Shown piece after piece: positions 1-12,041 of a stretch of DNA of 64,000 nucleotides (positions are counted from its first letter, which is position 1; every line of letters starts with the position of its first letter). The notes below the pieces were generated by a model, which searched no databases, was not told the origin of the DNA, and saw nothing but the letters and a program-made list of their open reading frames with translations. The stretch is taken from assembly GCA_023055505.1 (NCBI GenBank), contig JALIRH010000013.1, positions 3,596,001 through 3,660,000 of the forward strand, read 5' to 3'. Origin of the DNA: Callipepla californica brunnescens (lineage: Eukaryota; Chordata; Aves; Galliformes; Odontophoridae). Made by a program: the position numbers and the translations under genes.

Positions 1-78
1 GGTGCATCCAATTGTACCATCTGTGTCATTGATAAAGATGTCAAAGAGTTCCAGACCCAAGATCAATACTTGGAGTAT
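1..78 (-). mobile_element. CR1 LINE fragment, ORF2 reverse-transcriptase part (runs off left edge)
   Basis: Read on the minus strand, this stretch translates to a degraded version of the CR1 ORF2 reverse-transcriptase core. The block LFDIFIND (25-48) corresponds to the LFNIFIND-type motif that follows the PQGSVLGP block in CR1 and related non-LTR retrotransposons. Upstream residues LQVLILGLE match that block only loosely, so the copy is mutated. The catalytic FADD/YADD motif would lie to the left of base 1 and cannot be seen. CR1-like similarity stops at about 78, so this is a fragment with no functional potential. The family is well supported; the subfamily is not determined. Confidence 0.75.
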
Positions 79-1421
79 ATTTAGAAAAGTGTTCTTCTGC
101 AGTTTTAAAATTGAGTGTTCTTCAAACAAACTTCATGCAAAGTTGTCAGAAACCCACGCTACTGGTTAAATTGTCAGGTAACTTTTATTTCCTACGAGGA
201 GGAAGTCATATATAGATAGTATTTGTAAGATGATTCATGTGTTTCTTGCTCATGTCCCAACTGCTTCCCTCCTACAAAGATACAAGACACGGTATCTCCT
301 ACAGAAATCTGTGCAAGTTAGTCTCACGCATTTTTTTCTTGCAGACAGATACATGAATAATCCAGATGTATACAGATTAAAATAGTTTGATAAGGAGTAA
401 AGTCTCAGTATGTTATTAGATCCAGTAAATCTTTTACATTCCTCCTCAGCTAGACCAAAGAGTTTTAACAATATTCTTAAGATTATTTTATTCTTGTGTT
501 CAAAATTGGATGGTGTTATGTCTCCTTTTGAGGATTAGTATATGTCAGTTTCTTAAGTGTAAGCAGAATATCTTCCTCTTTCAATGATATGTAAGCATTT
601 TAAAAATACCAGGGAGCAGGATTGACTTACAATGACTGGAAAGTTTTGTTCATATCACTTGCTTTTAGACAACGTGCTGGTGCAGTATCTGTTGTGCAAA
701 TGCAGCATGCTGAGCACAAAGGGTCCGGTTCCGCCTGCTGCTCCCATTGGACAATCCCATTAAGTTAAATAGAAATTCTCATGCAGGATTAAGTCTTTGC
801 TACACTATATAGGAAAATATTTTATCGTATGAAGAAGTTAATTTGAATAGGCTGCATTTTGTTATGTATGGGAAAGAAGGGAGAATTTGGAAAAGGGTCC
901 TTTTTATCATAGAAATGTAGGTTTGCAATGTGTATGCTATTTAATAGCGTGACCACCAGTATATGAACAAGGGCAGTTTTTTAAAACAAGCTCCAAAATA
1001 ATATTTTAGTATTCATTAATAGAATGCAGTGACACTGAGGTGCATTTATCCTATAAATTGGCCTGCACTGACACTGAAAATCATCTAATATAATGACAAA
1101 AAGCTCTTCCAAAAGATAAAGTGATTCAGCTGACAAACTGGCAATTACTCCCACAGACTTTTCAAGCTTGTCTTTAAATAAAACATTTGTTAAAACATTT
1201 GCTATGCACCTTGTGTCACTGGCACCAGGATGAATGCTGCATTATATTCTATCAGTTACTTTCAATTAAAGATATTTCAAAGAATGTTGATGTAGTTGGA
1301 AGAGCACATTTTAGGTTTTTGGAACTATGACATTTCATTTGGTGTAGCAACTAGCACAGGCTAATGAAATGGGTGTGTTAATTTAATGGTAATACATTTT
1401 TATTCATTCATAAGAAATTTA
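79..1421. other. Non-coding single-copy-looking DNA
   Basis: AT-rich sequence between the CR1 fragment and mariner copy 1. No gene, RNA or further repeat was recognised. A 73-codon open frame on the minus strand at 250-471 has no recognisable features. Confidence 0.5.
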
Positions 1422-1950
1422 TGAGGGCTGCTCCAAAAATTATGCCTCCTCTTCTCTTCTGTTGGCCCTCAATGTTAGAGATGGATGTTGGTGGTATGGT
1501 AGTAGAGGCTGAACTTTCTTGCCAGCATTCTGTTGCATTTTGCTGCAGTGGGACGAATGACAGCAGTAGGGCAGTCTGATAGAATGGCATCTGACATGGA
1601 AGTGAGTGTGGAAAGAAGGAGTGGGATTTAATTCCTCCATTCAGAAAAAAATGGCACCCACTGACATTCATCAACACTTGCTGAATGCTTATGGAGACAA
1701 AACAGTGAATGTGAGCGCAGTGAGGCAGTGGGTGCTGTGTTTCAGCAGCAGTGACCGCAACAGTGGTCACCTTTACTGGTAGAGTAGTATGTTCACCTCT
1801 GCCAAAAATGCATAGCTCATGGTAGTGACTATGAAGAAAATCAGTGTTCTGTAGCCGAGAATTTGCTCTATCAAACAGTGTTATAGCCTTTGTAACTGTT
1901 GTAGTTTCCATGGAAATAAATAGGAGCATTACTTTCAGAGCAACCTACAG
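1422..1950 (+). mobile_element. Mariner (Tc1/mariner) element, internally deleted, Galluhop/Mariner1_GG-like, copy 1
   Basis: About 529 bp bounded by imperfect inverted ends. The left end starts TGAGGGCTGCTCC and the reverse complement of the right end starts TGTAGGTTGCTCT; both run into ATGCC or AATGC. A TA dinucleotide lies at 1420-1421 and at 1951-1952, as expected for mariner insertion. On the plus strand a degraded transposase start (MASDMEV) begins at 1584. It is interrupted by a stop and a frameshift and resumes at 1651 as MAPTDIHQHLLNAYGDKTVN, the mariner N-terminal helix-turn-helix. From about 1806 the frame matches the transposase C-terminus (KCI...DYEEN). Everything between, including the DDD catalytic region, is missing. 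A full-length mariner is about 1.2-1.3 kb, so this is a non-autonomous deletion derivative. Confidence 0.85.
1584..1875 (+). pseudogene. Mariner transposase remnant (HTH plus C-terminal end, catalytic core deleted)
   Basis: Relic coding sequence inside mariner copy 1. A complete enzyme would bind the element's terminal repeats through N-terminal helix-turn-helix motifs and cut DNA with a C-terminal DDD catalytic domain. Here the start MASDMEV (1584) is followed by an in-frame TAA. An A-run just before 1651 shifts the frame. The readable HTH segment then covers about 1651-1780 (MAPTDIHQHL, then a VRQWV motif), and a short C-terminal piece follows from about 1806. The catalytic aspartates are absent because of the internal deletion, and stops interrupt every sense frame. 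It cannot make an active transposase. The family call rests on the HTH, the C-terminal motif and the flanking inverted ends. Confidence 0.75.
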
Positions 1951-1952
1951 TA

Positions 1953-4900
1953 CAACCCATTTATTACTTCCTAATCACCATTGATCATAACCGCTACTAC
2001 GGAACCAAAAAAGAACAGATTGGATTGCCTTTATTTGTCCTCCTCTCAGTTGGTTTGTGCCCTGAGCACAGGAAAGGTATTTACAGCAAATGAGTCATAG
2101 ATGTGGAGCTCTGCAATGCTTTGGTTGCTGTTTTCAGCACACAGGCTTTGGGATGATGAGGTATGATGGCCAGTGAATAGTACCAGAAAAGATTAATTTG
2201 GTTAGTTTAGCATAATTTACTAGTCAGCCTGCAAAACAATAATCTGTCCCTGCATTAAGTATTTTGATTCTGTATTAAAAGAAGGAGATCACGTTTTTGA
2301 AGCTGAAAGCAGGGTTTGTTGAGGGAATTTTACTTAGCTAAAATATTGTGGTTAGAAATAAGATTTGCACAAGGCAGTTTTTTACATTTTGGAATCAGTC
2401 TGTGAAGAAGAGAGTACCTAAAAGATTATCCTTTTTTCCCCCCTTGCTTAAAGCTTTGTTTCTTGTTCATCTCAGTTGTAAAAGGAGTGAGCTGAAAATC
2501 AGATGTGCCCATGGTGAGGTGGGATGAGGATACAATGGGATCATATGCCCCCTGCCAAAAAATAGTCACCAAATGCTGGGGTAGTGCCTTCCACCTGCAA
2601 CTTTCTTAATAGACATCATCCTCAAAGTCCCATTTTGGGACTGCTGGATTACTGCCTCTCAAGGAGCTGGCACATTCAAGACAAAGAGCAAACTGCAGCA
2701 GAGCCCAGCACATGGAACTGCTGAGAGAAGCAGAAGTTGAGTATTTCAAGGGAGGCTGTGCCAAAGGCTCAGGAAACAGATTTCTCATTTTTAGAAGTCC
2801 AGCATAAACTGAGGAATGAGTGTTTTTTAGAGTTGTGACAGCTTACAAAATAGCTGAATGATTAGAGAAACAAAACTAGGATTGCTGTGAAGTAATTATG
2901 AAATTTTCTGGATATTTTAATTGACTGAAACCATGTTCCGGTGCTTGGCAGAAATGAGATAAGATGGTGCCATGAGAGACTGTGTCTGCTATTGTAGTGT
3001 TTTGCACAAGACTCTTCAATTACCTGTTGAGAACTTTTGAATTTCATCTTTCTTCGTGGTCATTAATTTATAATCACTCTGGATCACCTACCTGCGGTAA
3101 TTTCGCATTCTTTGTTGAATTTTTAATGCCTCTTCAAGATTGATATTTATAATGTGTTTATAATGTTATATTTGAAAGTCATTAAGCAGTGTAGTAACAA
3201 AGCAACATAATATTTCTGCTATGACATTTTCAGTAATGGTTATGATTGTTTCTCTGAGGAAGAAGAAAACCTTGGGGTGTCTTGAGAGGCTCTGAGCAAC
3301 ATACAGTGCCAGCAGAAGGGAATTCAGGATAACGGGGCTCCAGAATTTATTTGGAACAAGTTTACTATTAGTAATTAGTAATTGCTTCGAGATAACATGC
3401 CTCTCATCCAAAGCATGCATATATTGTTCTCAGGAATGGAAATTGATGAGCAAAACTAATTAACTTGTGAGCTGATGTGGAAAAGTAAACCCAAGCCTTC
3501 AAATTAAGTCTAAGCAAGACCCTGACTATATACATGAAGATACTGTCCTTTGCCTCCTACTTCCTTTCTTTCCATTTGTTTTCACTGCTGGCTTTAATGT
3601 CTGCACAAACATTGTAATGCATCTGGAGCTTTGTATAAGTAGTAATAATACCTTCAACTGACGTTCCTGGAAATGACAGCTTCTGAAATGCAGCCAGTCG
3701 TATGATATATAAATCTATCTTACAAATCTTAGCAAATGCTGCTTCTCCCCTAGATTTGTCTGCTACTTTTCAAATTCATGGTCTCTGTGGTTTGGCTGCT
3801 GCCTCTTTGAAACAGCATGGGACAATCGAAGTTGTTCTCATTGGATTCCATTAAAATCTTTTTAAGAAACCCCGGAGGCCTTTAAAAGGCGATAGACTGT
3901 ATATCCCCAGCGCTGCTGAGTTTCTCACTGTTCTGGCACAGGTTTCTGATAAGCAACTACGCAGTTCTCTCGCTGGGGTACCAGTGTCAATCCAGATGAA
4001 AATCCAGAGGACGCTTGCTTATCAAATGACTGCAGAATAAAGAAAACATTGTGCAAGTAATACTGACCCTTCCAACAATGTCTTCATAGGCTACTCGTTC
4101 TTTACTCACATACTGTTCAAACAGAGCCCCGAGCACACTAAAACAAGATGACTATAAAGAAAAAGGAAGTTGAACTAGGTAACTTAAATGTGTGATTTTT
4201 GTGTCTGATTTTCCTTCTACAGAAATTCAGGACTGTGTGGGGCAGCTGATGGGGGATTTGGAGGCTCTGAAACAGAACAACCAACCATGAAGGCAACTGA
4301 CGTTCCTGTGAGTACGCTGTTCTCTTGGCGCCAAACAAAATGTCCTCTGAGATTTCCAGGCAATCGTTAGATTAAAGAGAACAATCAGGCTAAATTAATG
4401 TAGTTTATCAGTCAGATGACTCAGAATCTTTTCATGAGACTTAGAGTACACTTGAGTTATGAAGATGGTTCTCATTTCCTAGCAGGAACTGGATCTTCAT
4501 TTATGGTAAGTCAGCATACTTGCATCTGCTGAGGCTCTTTTTCTATATACCAAGTGAAATCAAGTTTGTAATTCGCTGGACAGATAGAAATGCACAGAGA
4601 AGTAATTGGTGTTCTGTGTTCATTTACAACTGGGCTGATGTGCTCTAAAATAAAGCAGCCATTGGAAATGTCTCCATCTGAAGCTGTAATTTAGAAGAGG
4701 TTTGGAAAATGAGCTTCGTCGTTACTGTGAGAAATGGTTATTCAGATCGTGCTGTAGTCTGAGCTGTAGGTAACATAATGATTCTTTCAGCTTAGCAATC
4801 TTAATCAGACACACTCCTTATTTTTTAAGAAATAATATCTACACCATGGTGATATAAATAGTGTGGTGTTCTGTGGTTCCTTAGTTTCAATTTCTTATCT

Positions 4901-7900
4901 GAAGGTATGTTTGACTTTTCCCTCCCTTTTTCTTTGGAAAGCCTGACAATTTTAGAGCTGAAAGCAAACCCTTCCCACAAACCTGTTTTAGTTTCAGTGT
5001 GTCTGGAACTGCAGAGTGATATATTGAAGAGTGATAATAAAAATACTTGAATATTTGCCCTGAAAGTGCAAGTCAAAGATGCGCAATTGAAAGAAAACGC
5101 TCAAAAAAATGTAACTGGCTACTGTTGTGGCTCTTGGTACACTTGTATTGCCTAAAGTACAATGAGATCCATGTTGTTGCAGTTCTTCTTTGGATATACC
5201 GTTTTGATTCTGTGTTTTAATAATGTGCTTTTACATTATATGGAAAGAGCACAAGCGCAGCTTGTTCATGGGCAAATGGGCTATTTGGGGACAACTAAAA
5301 ACCTGCTGGCATTTTAAGGAAAATATCAGACCCTGTGATGAAATACGGACAGGCAAGAATGCCTAGCCTACAGCTAATGTTCTCTAACAGTATGGGTGAT
5401 AGTTTATTAAAACTTTTATAGATTATCCCCTTCTGAGAGAATGGGAGAAGGGCAGAAACACCAGGGGGGTAGGCTCTTGAGCTGTATTCTAAACAGCTGG
5501 CAATAAAAGGTGGGATAACTGCATGTGATTCTTACTGTTCTTAATGGACCGAGCCTCCATAAAATTGAGGGACCCGTAGGCTTTGTAGTGCATCAGGCTT
5601 AAATGTTATTTATGTATCCTGCAAGAGTCAAGAAAGAATGCAGTTAGTCATAGACATGTTATAAATGCACGCTAATTGCTATCAACGGTCATGTTCTGAA
5701 AATCATGCAGCTTTTATGCGTGGCAAACTGCTAAAATATCCTTACTAGCTATTTCAGCACTGCGCTTCCTCACTGAAATAGCACCAGCAGAAAGGTCTTC
5801 CATTTTAGCATTTCCACCAAGACTTTGAAAGCTCCCAGTGAAGAGGAATGTGACAGACACTGCATTAACATAAAGCCCAGAATACTTATCTGCTTCTGCT
5901 TCCCAGGCATGCAGTCACTCAGCTTCCTGTAAAACCATGAGGAGACTGGGATCCGTTATCAGCCCTCTTGGGCAGAACTGCGGCACAGAGTGCTGTGCTT
6001 AATATTGCTTATCGCTAATTTTGTGCATGATAACTGAAGCATGAACAATATCCGAGTGGGAAGCAAACTAGATCTATAGCTGCATAGTCAAGCCTATCAA
6101 AATATATTGCTGAGCTCTCACAGCCAAACAGTTCTGCAGAATATCAGCTGAAACAGGGCGTTCCAGCTCACTGGGCCTCCACTTACCATATGCTTGTGCA
6201 GCCTCACCTGTAATAGCAAATAGCTGTGTTCAAGGGTTGCGTGCGTTAAAAAGTAAGAAGGGATGCTGAAGTGAACCCACACAATACTGGGAATTGATGG
6301 GTTTTGTTGCACGCTGTGTCTTACTGAGTTGTCAGGCAATGATGATGAAGTAACTCCGGCTGAGATCACCTGTGAGTGAGGACCATATATTACCCTTAGA
6401 CTTATATATATGCAAAGTCATGCTGCAGAGACTGCTCTGAAGAAAACAGGCTCTTGTCTTTCCATTCTGTAAAAGAAGTGAAAGGAGGAATGGTGAAGTT
6501 ACCACACAGCTCACTTGCTTAAGCAGGTAACATTTTCTCCTTTAAACTTATCCTGTGCAGAAGGAATCATCTGCATATTTTGAGAGTGACCCAACTGCAG
6601 TCAGATATTGTATCAGAGGACATAAGATGTCATGGCAGTCCATGCATCCTTCACGAGTCCATGTTAGCTGTAGGTGAGGTGTGGCTGAGGGGTCTGAGGA
6701 TTGTCTCTGGTTTTAACATAGAAGTTCAAGATCTCCCTGAATTGTGTCTTTTTCTAATGAAGGAAAATGCTGAAAAGAATAATGTTAAAAGGAAAATATT
6801 AGTGTCATGTTATAATAAACTGTTGAGTACAACATTTATTGACAGTCACATATAACTGCAAGCTATTTGGGATGGAATTAATACACAAATGCTACGATTG
6901 TGTAGTAAAGAAATGAAGTTAATATTTCCCTGTTCATTTAGTAGCGAAAGACCCGTTTGCACTAAGATTATATTTAGACCAGGTAATTTAAGAACTTTAG
7001 CTAGATCAAGTTGATCTTAACATAGTATTTTCCTCATCCGTATAGCAAGGGAATCTTCAAAAGGCTTCCAGGCTCGTGCACTGCAGCACAGATAAGCCCA
7101 GCAGCTCTCATGGGTTTTACAGTTTCAAGTAGGATGTTCTCTTGGGACATGGAGGATGTTTTGGTTTAATTCAAACCAAAAAGCTGCAAGCAAAGAGAGT
7201 ATCACCTTGTGTTTACCTCCCTTTCCTTTTTGTCTTGGTCCTGTTGCTACAATTGCATCTGAGCAAATGGCCCCAGGCGACTGATGAAAGCAGTGGTGGG
7301 TGATGCTTCCAGGGAAGGTCAGGACAGGGCTTGTGCTTAAGTGTTAGAAGTTAAAAGGACACAGTTGAGAGGCAAAGCGATGAGGGAAGCTGCTGTTCCT
7401 TGGTGTCTGCTGCAGTCAGTGCCCTGGAACGCCTGAACCTCTCACTGTGAGTTAAACATCGCTCTGCTGCTGGCAGATAATCTCTACAAAGGATACCTCC
7501 CTGCTGGCCACTGCCTGGGCATCCAGCTGTGGAGAGAGGCAGCGCAGGATTAGCATCAGCTCCCTGGGAACTCTGTTTAATAAATGTGGGTTTATACCCA
7601 GGGGTGATTTGGATAAACATGATCTCAGGCTGTTCAGACATAATGTTAGATAACACATTTTCTGCCGAATATGTGTTTCTCTGTTCATAAATTCTGATCC
7701 TAATGACATTTTCTCCTCTTTAAACGTGCCCTTCTGATAACAGTGAGGGCAATAATAAGCTGGAGCCAAGTGCAAGTCAAATAAATGGGCGATTGCTGGG
7801 GAAAAATATTAGGAACTGCTATAAAATAGCATGCCATTAACAGCATTTTATTTTGACCATAAAAGGCAATAATTATTCTTTCATGAATATTTCAGAAGAC

Positions 7901-9272
7901 CAGGGCAGGTTATTGGGATGGGATGAGATAGGAAATTGCTCGATTTAACTTCACCTGCTTCACATTAGAAACCCTGGCAATGCTGTTTTCCTTTTTAAAG
8001 TGCAGTTTGCCATTTTGGCCCAAATAATTTATTTGAGAAGTATGCTTATGCTATTTTGATAAGCTATTACTTCATCTTCCTAAATAAGCACATGTGTAGG
8101 CCAGCACACATACGTGAAAATAAGCATGGAGTGTAACTTGCAGTGCAATAAAGCACCCGAAGTAAGTTTGTAGGAGAGCTCTCTGGGCCATGGCACCAAT
8201 TTCATGCTTTATGGAAATCTTGCATTGCTTAGGCCATCTTGATAACCAGAATAAAATGATGAATTTGTTCACATTAATTAAACATATTACCTAAATGATG
8301 CATTATGAATGCCCTTATATCTATTCTGTTTTTAATTTCCATGTTATAAAAAGGTTTGCAGAACAAGAGATGTGCTGTGAAAGGGAAAGAATTAGAAAAT
8401 TCTTTGAAGATTTTAAATAAAACATTTTGTGTGGTTCCTTTCTATTCGAAGCAGAATTACAATGCACTTAAGAGAAAGCAAAACGTCCATCAAAATAACA
8501 AAAACAATATTACCAGTGACCCCTAAAGAATCCCAAGCAAATGAGTTAATCAGCTCTTTTTGCAATACACCTCTCTGAACTTCGACACAGTGTAATTAAT
8601 TGCAGGTTCCACCAAATATCATCTTTGGATTTGTGCTTTTTCATACCACACTAATTAGTTCTTTTTAAACTGTGACTCTGTAAATATGTAGGGGGGTGGT
8701 AGAACAAAGCTGACATTTAGAAGGTCTGGCCTCAACCTCTCTGATAATCTGGTGGAGTCGTATTACCATACAAAAACAACATGTTTTCCAAGTAGCTTTG
8801 CTGTAAGGATAAGCAAGCAGTAGCAGAATCGTGGTTTGTATTCATCTGTGTGTAGTTTGGGGCTGTTCCCCCTGCTGAGGCCATCGGGCTGTGCTGGTGG
8901 GGGACCTTGCACACACCAGGACTAAGCCTGCAGGGACCCCAGCCCTTCTGGTGTCTGCTTGCTTTCCTGTTGTGCTTCAGTGTTGCTGGGGCTCAGCCCA
9001 GTCCCTCCAGGATGAAATCTGCAGCACTACCAGTTTGGAGGTTGCCTTCTCTGATCCCACCCATGCAAGCGCATGGAAAGCTTTCCAGTGAGACTGTCAC
9101 TGAAAAGATGCAGTTAAAACTTAAAGTGGAGGGGTTTCTATAGAAAGCAAAGAAAGAGAAGAAGGAAGGGAAAAAAAAAAAGGAATTTTGGAAAATAGGA
9201 AATGTGATTTTGCGCTGTTTTAATTAGAAGCTTGGGGATGATGCACACCTGTAGTTGGTGGCAACATTTTTA
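1953..9272. other. Non-coding DNA; only weak exon candidates
   Basis: No recognisable gene or RNA. Two splice-flanked stretches on the plus strand (4223-4307 and 4483-4505) and one on the minus strand (6187-6207) are discussed as findings. A purine-only run of 37 nt lies at 9149-9185. The stretch 7780-8680 is AT-rich with many TAAT/ATTA motifs. Open frames of 60-107 codons, such as 7452-7775 (minus) and 6580-6855 (plus), show no domain, signal peptide or repeat and look like chance. Confidence 0.5.
9149..9185 (+). repeat. Purine-only low-complexity tract
   Basis: 37 nt of uninterrupted A/G on the plus strand, ending in a run of A. Located about 90 bp before a CR1 fragment. Confidence 0.7.
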
Positions 9273-9418
9273 ACAAAATCATGGAATTGTTAATGTTGGA
9301 AAAGACCTCCAAGATCATCCAGCCCAACCATCAGCCCATCAGCACCATGCCCACTAAACCAGGTCCCTCAGTGCCACATCTCCGCGTTTCTTGAACACGC
9401 CCAGGGATGATGACTCCC
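9273..9418 (-). mobile_element. CR1 LINE 3' end fragment
   Basis: On the plus strand this is the reverse complement of the CR1 3' untranslated end. The order is ATCATGGAATTG, then TTGGAAAAGACCTCCAAGAT, then CATCCAGCCCAACCA, then CACCATGCCCACTAAACC, then CAGTGCCACATC, then the TTCTTGAACAC...CCAGGGATG block. These blocks occur in this order in chicken CR1 copies. The element is therefore on the minus strand, with its 3' end at about 9273-9285 and a 5' truncation at about 9418. CR1 copies are usually heavily 5'-truncated, so about 146 bp is typical. No coding sequence is included. Confidence 0.9.
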
Positions 9419-10491
9419 CTGTGAAATGAACAATTGGAGGTGATACTTTCACGTTTAAATATTCTTTTAACATAAGCTCCCTGAACAGCAACGGGTATTT
9501 TTTCTGTGAAACTCACTGTTTATTCATGTTTTCCAATTTGTTTTTTAATTTCATACCAAAAAAAAAGTCACAAATTGCAATGCAGAAAGTACTGTGTAAT
9601 TTCTGAGTGCCTCCTCTAACTGAATGCTGAAGGATGTTTGTTAAAAACTGTGGAATCGTATTGTGAGACAATACTCAGCAAAGCAGAACTTGTTTTCCTG
9701 TATGCTGTTTCCATAGGCAGTGCTTTTATTTCCCATACAGTTTCCTGAAGATGCTTTGGTTAGCTTCACAACTTGTACCTGGAGCTAAGGATGTTTCCTA
9801 GAAAAAACAGGACTTCTGCAGAAGTATAGCTGATAAGATTTTATCCATAAAGGATGTGAAAATCGTACCACGTTAGATCTGATGGTACAGCTAGAACTGC
9901 ATACGCTGGGCAGATACAGGACATAGTTAAGCATGCTATCACTACCAAAATAATAATATTAAAAAAAAATACCCTGAAAGAGCAATCCATAAATGATACG
10001 AGCTCTATGATGGCATTATGTGTGTACAGCTGGATATTAGGTTTATTGTTGAAGTATAAAGGTTACTTTAATTTTATGAGAGGTCTATACCTGCTAGATA
10101 TATAGACAGCATAGAGAAATGCCTTATAAAATGGGCTTTGTTGTGGCCTGAAGAAGCAGCTTATCACAGGTAAGTGGAATATTGCATTGATCTGTGCTGT
10201 AGATAATGAGACTGCCTGGGAGTAGCAGTCTTGTCACATGAAACAAATCACCGATGATGAGTCAAACATGCTGGAGAGTTTCATGTTTATTCTGAACTGA
10301 ACTGTCACAGAAGGGCAGAACCGTGTGTTAGCTGGAAGTGGGGCAAGGACAGACTCTGCAGTGGGGAGAGGAGGGACTTTGCAAACGGAGGAGGAGAAGC
10401 ACCTGCTGCACTGGTAACCAGATGGCCAAAGGCGATCCTGAGTGCTCAGCAGGATGGCAGATGCTGCACCCCATCCTGCTGTGGGGCCAGA

Positions 10492-10523
10492 GCTGTGATG
10501 GGATGCTGTGATGGGATGCTGTG
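10492..10523 (+). repeat. Short tandem repeat, 13-bp unit, 2.5 copies
   Basis: The unit GCTGTGATGGGAT is repeated exactly twice (10492-10504 and 10505-10517) and followed by a partial third copy. Confidence 0.85.
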
Positions 10524-12023
10524 CAGCACCCTGCTGAGCCCAGCTTTGGGTGAGCAGCAGCTAGCTGCTCCTCTGCCTCTCCGACAAAGGATGCTTGTTG
10601 CTAGGAGTGCTATTGAAACAGTAGCTAGGCACCAAGTGAGTACACGCATCTTATTGTGTTAGGTGAAAGGCTATTCCCAAAAATAAAGTATGTTGGCACA
10701 CTGTGAAATGGCAGTGCTTGAAAGATGAGCAGGGTTTTTGTTCGAGAGCATATCATCAGGTATAAGTGCATGCACGTGGCATGCCCAAGTGGCTGCTTGG
10801 TTATCTGGGAGGAAAGTGGGTGACATGGATGTACCAACACTGGAGGAAGCACATCCCAGCTGGATGCAGCTGGGGGATGCTGGCTTGCCCTTTGCCTGGG
10901 AGCGGGCACTGAGAATTGCTAGAAATTAGAGTTGGGGCATTCTGTGATTTTTCTTGTGATTGAACACCTCCTCTCCCATAATGTGACATAGCCTGGAAAC
11001 TTGTTCCTTGCTTGTTCTTTCTCTGTTTTCCTCCTTGTTAAGCTGTTCCTCCCCCAGCTCTCTCCTGCATGTGATTACAATGCAAGGCGTATCCTGTGTG
11101 TGCTTCCTAGCTCACTGCATAGTACTCTTTCTCTCAGTGATTTTGTCTTTGGTACAAACAGATAGAAGGCATACATATCTTAATCTTAGTTAGCAGCAAA
11201 ACATAATATTTGGTTTTTATTTTTCTTTACATTTTTACCTCCTGTGTTCCCCACCCTGCCTTTGCCATGCTTTCACGCACACTGTATGTGAGACTGAGTA
11301 TGGGTCCAGTTCCATAGATGGGAAATGGTAACCAAGTGAATGGACAAATTGTGGTGCTTATTTATATAAGCTTTCTTCACTAAATTATGTCAGTGCACTC
11401 TGTGCTTCAGAGAGCATCTCTGCTCCTGCTGTGTGTGAAGAGTTTGTTTGCAACAGCAGTGTCAGCCCGTGCTGCAGGCTTGCTCTGCTCCCAGGCAACT
11501 GGTGGAGGAGAGAACCAAAAGAGCCTCAGCTTCTTAAGTTCCTATGCTTCTTGTTTGGCATTTGAAGATGTTGGGCAAGAGACAACTTCAGTCTGATCGA
11601 ACATGGCCAGTTTTGAGTGAGAATTCAGCCATAGAGCTATATGGTTTTACATCACCAATCTGTGCTTGGGAATTAAAACTAGACACGTGGAAGATAGAGC
11701 TTTGTCAGCACGTCAACCTGGCTGACACCTTTCCACTCACACTGAATGCTGATGGCCTCCACAGCAGCCAGTTCTTCTGTCATTTCATTAGAACTCTTCT
11801 GAAAGGAAAGCCTCTCTGACTGTAGCTTTTAAAGGAATTTCTTGAGTGGATCAGACTAGAAATGTGTGCTCTGCTTAAAAACGACATCCAAAAAATTGTA
11901 AAAACAAATATTTTGTTTAATATTAATGCTTTTCACAATACAAAGCAAGTCTTGGAAATAAACTCCTTCTGTGCTGAAGGTGGTGCCAACTTTCAGGGGG
12001 TTCAAACAAAACCAATTAGGAAT

Positions 12024-12041
12024 TATAATAATAATAATAAT
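12024..12041 (+). repeat. (TAA)n microsatellite
   Basis: About six TAA/ATA triplets in a row. Confidence 0.85.
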
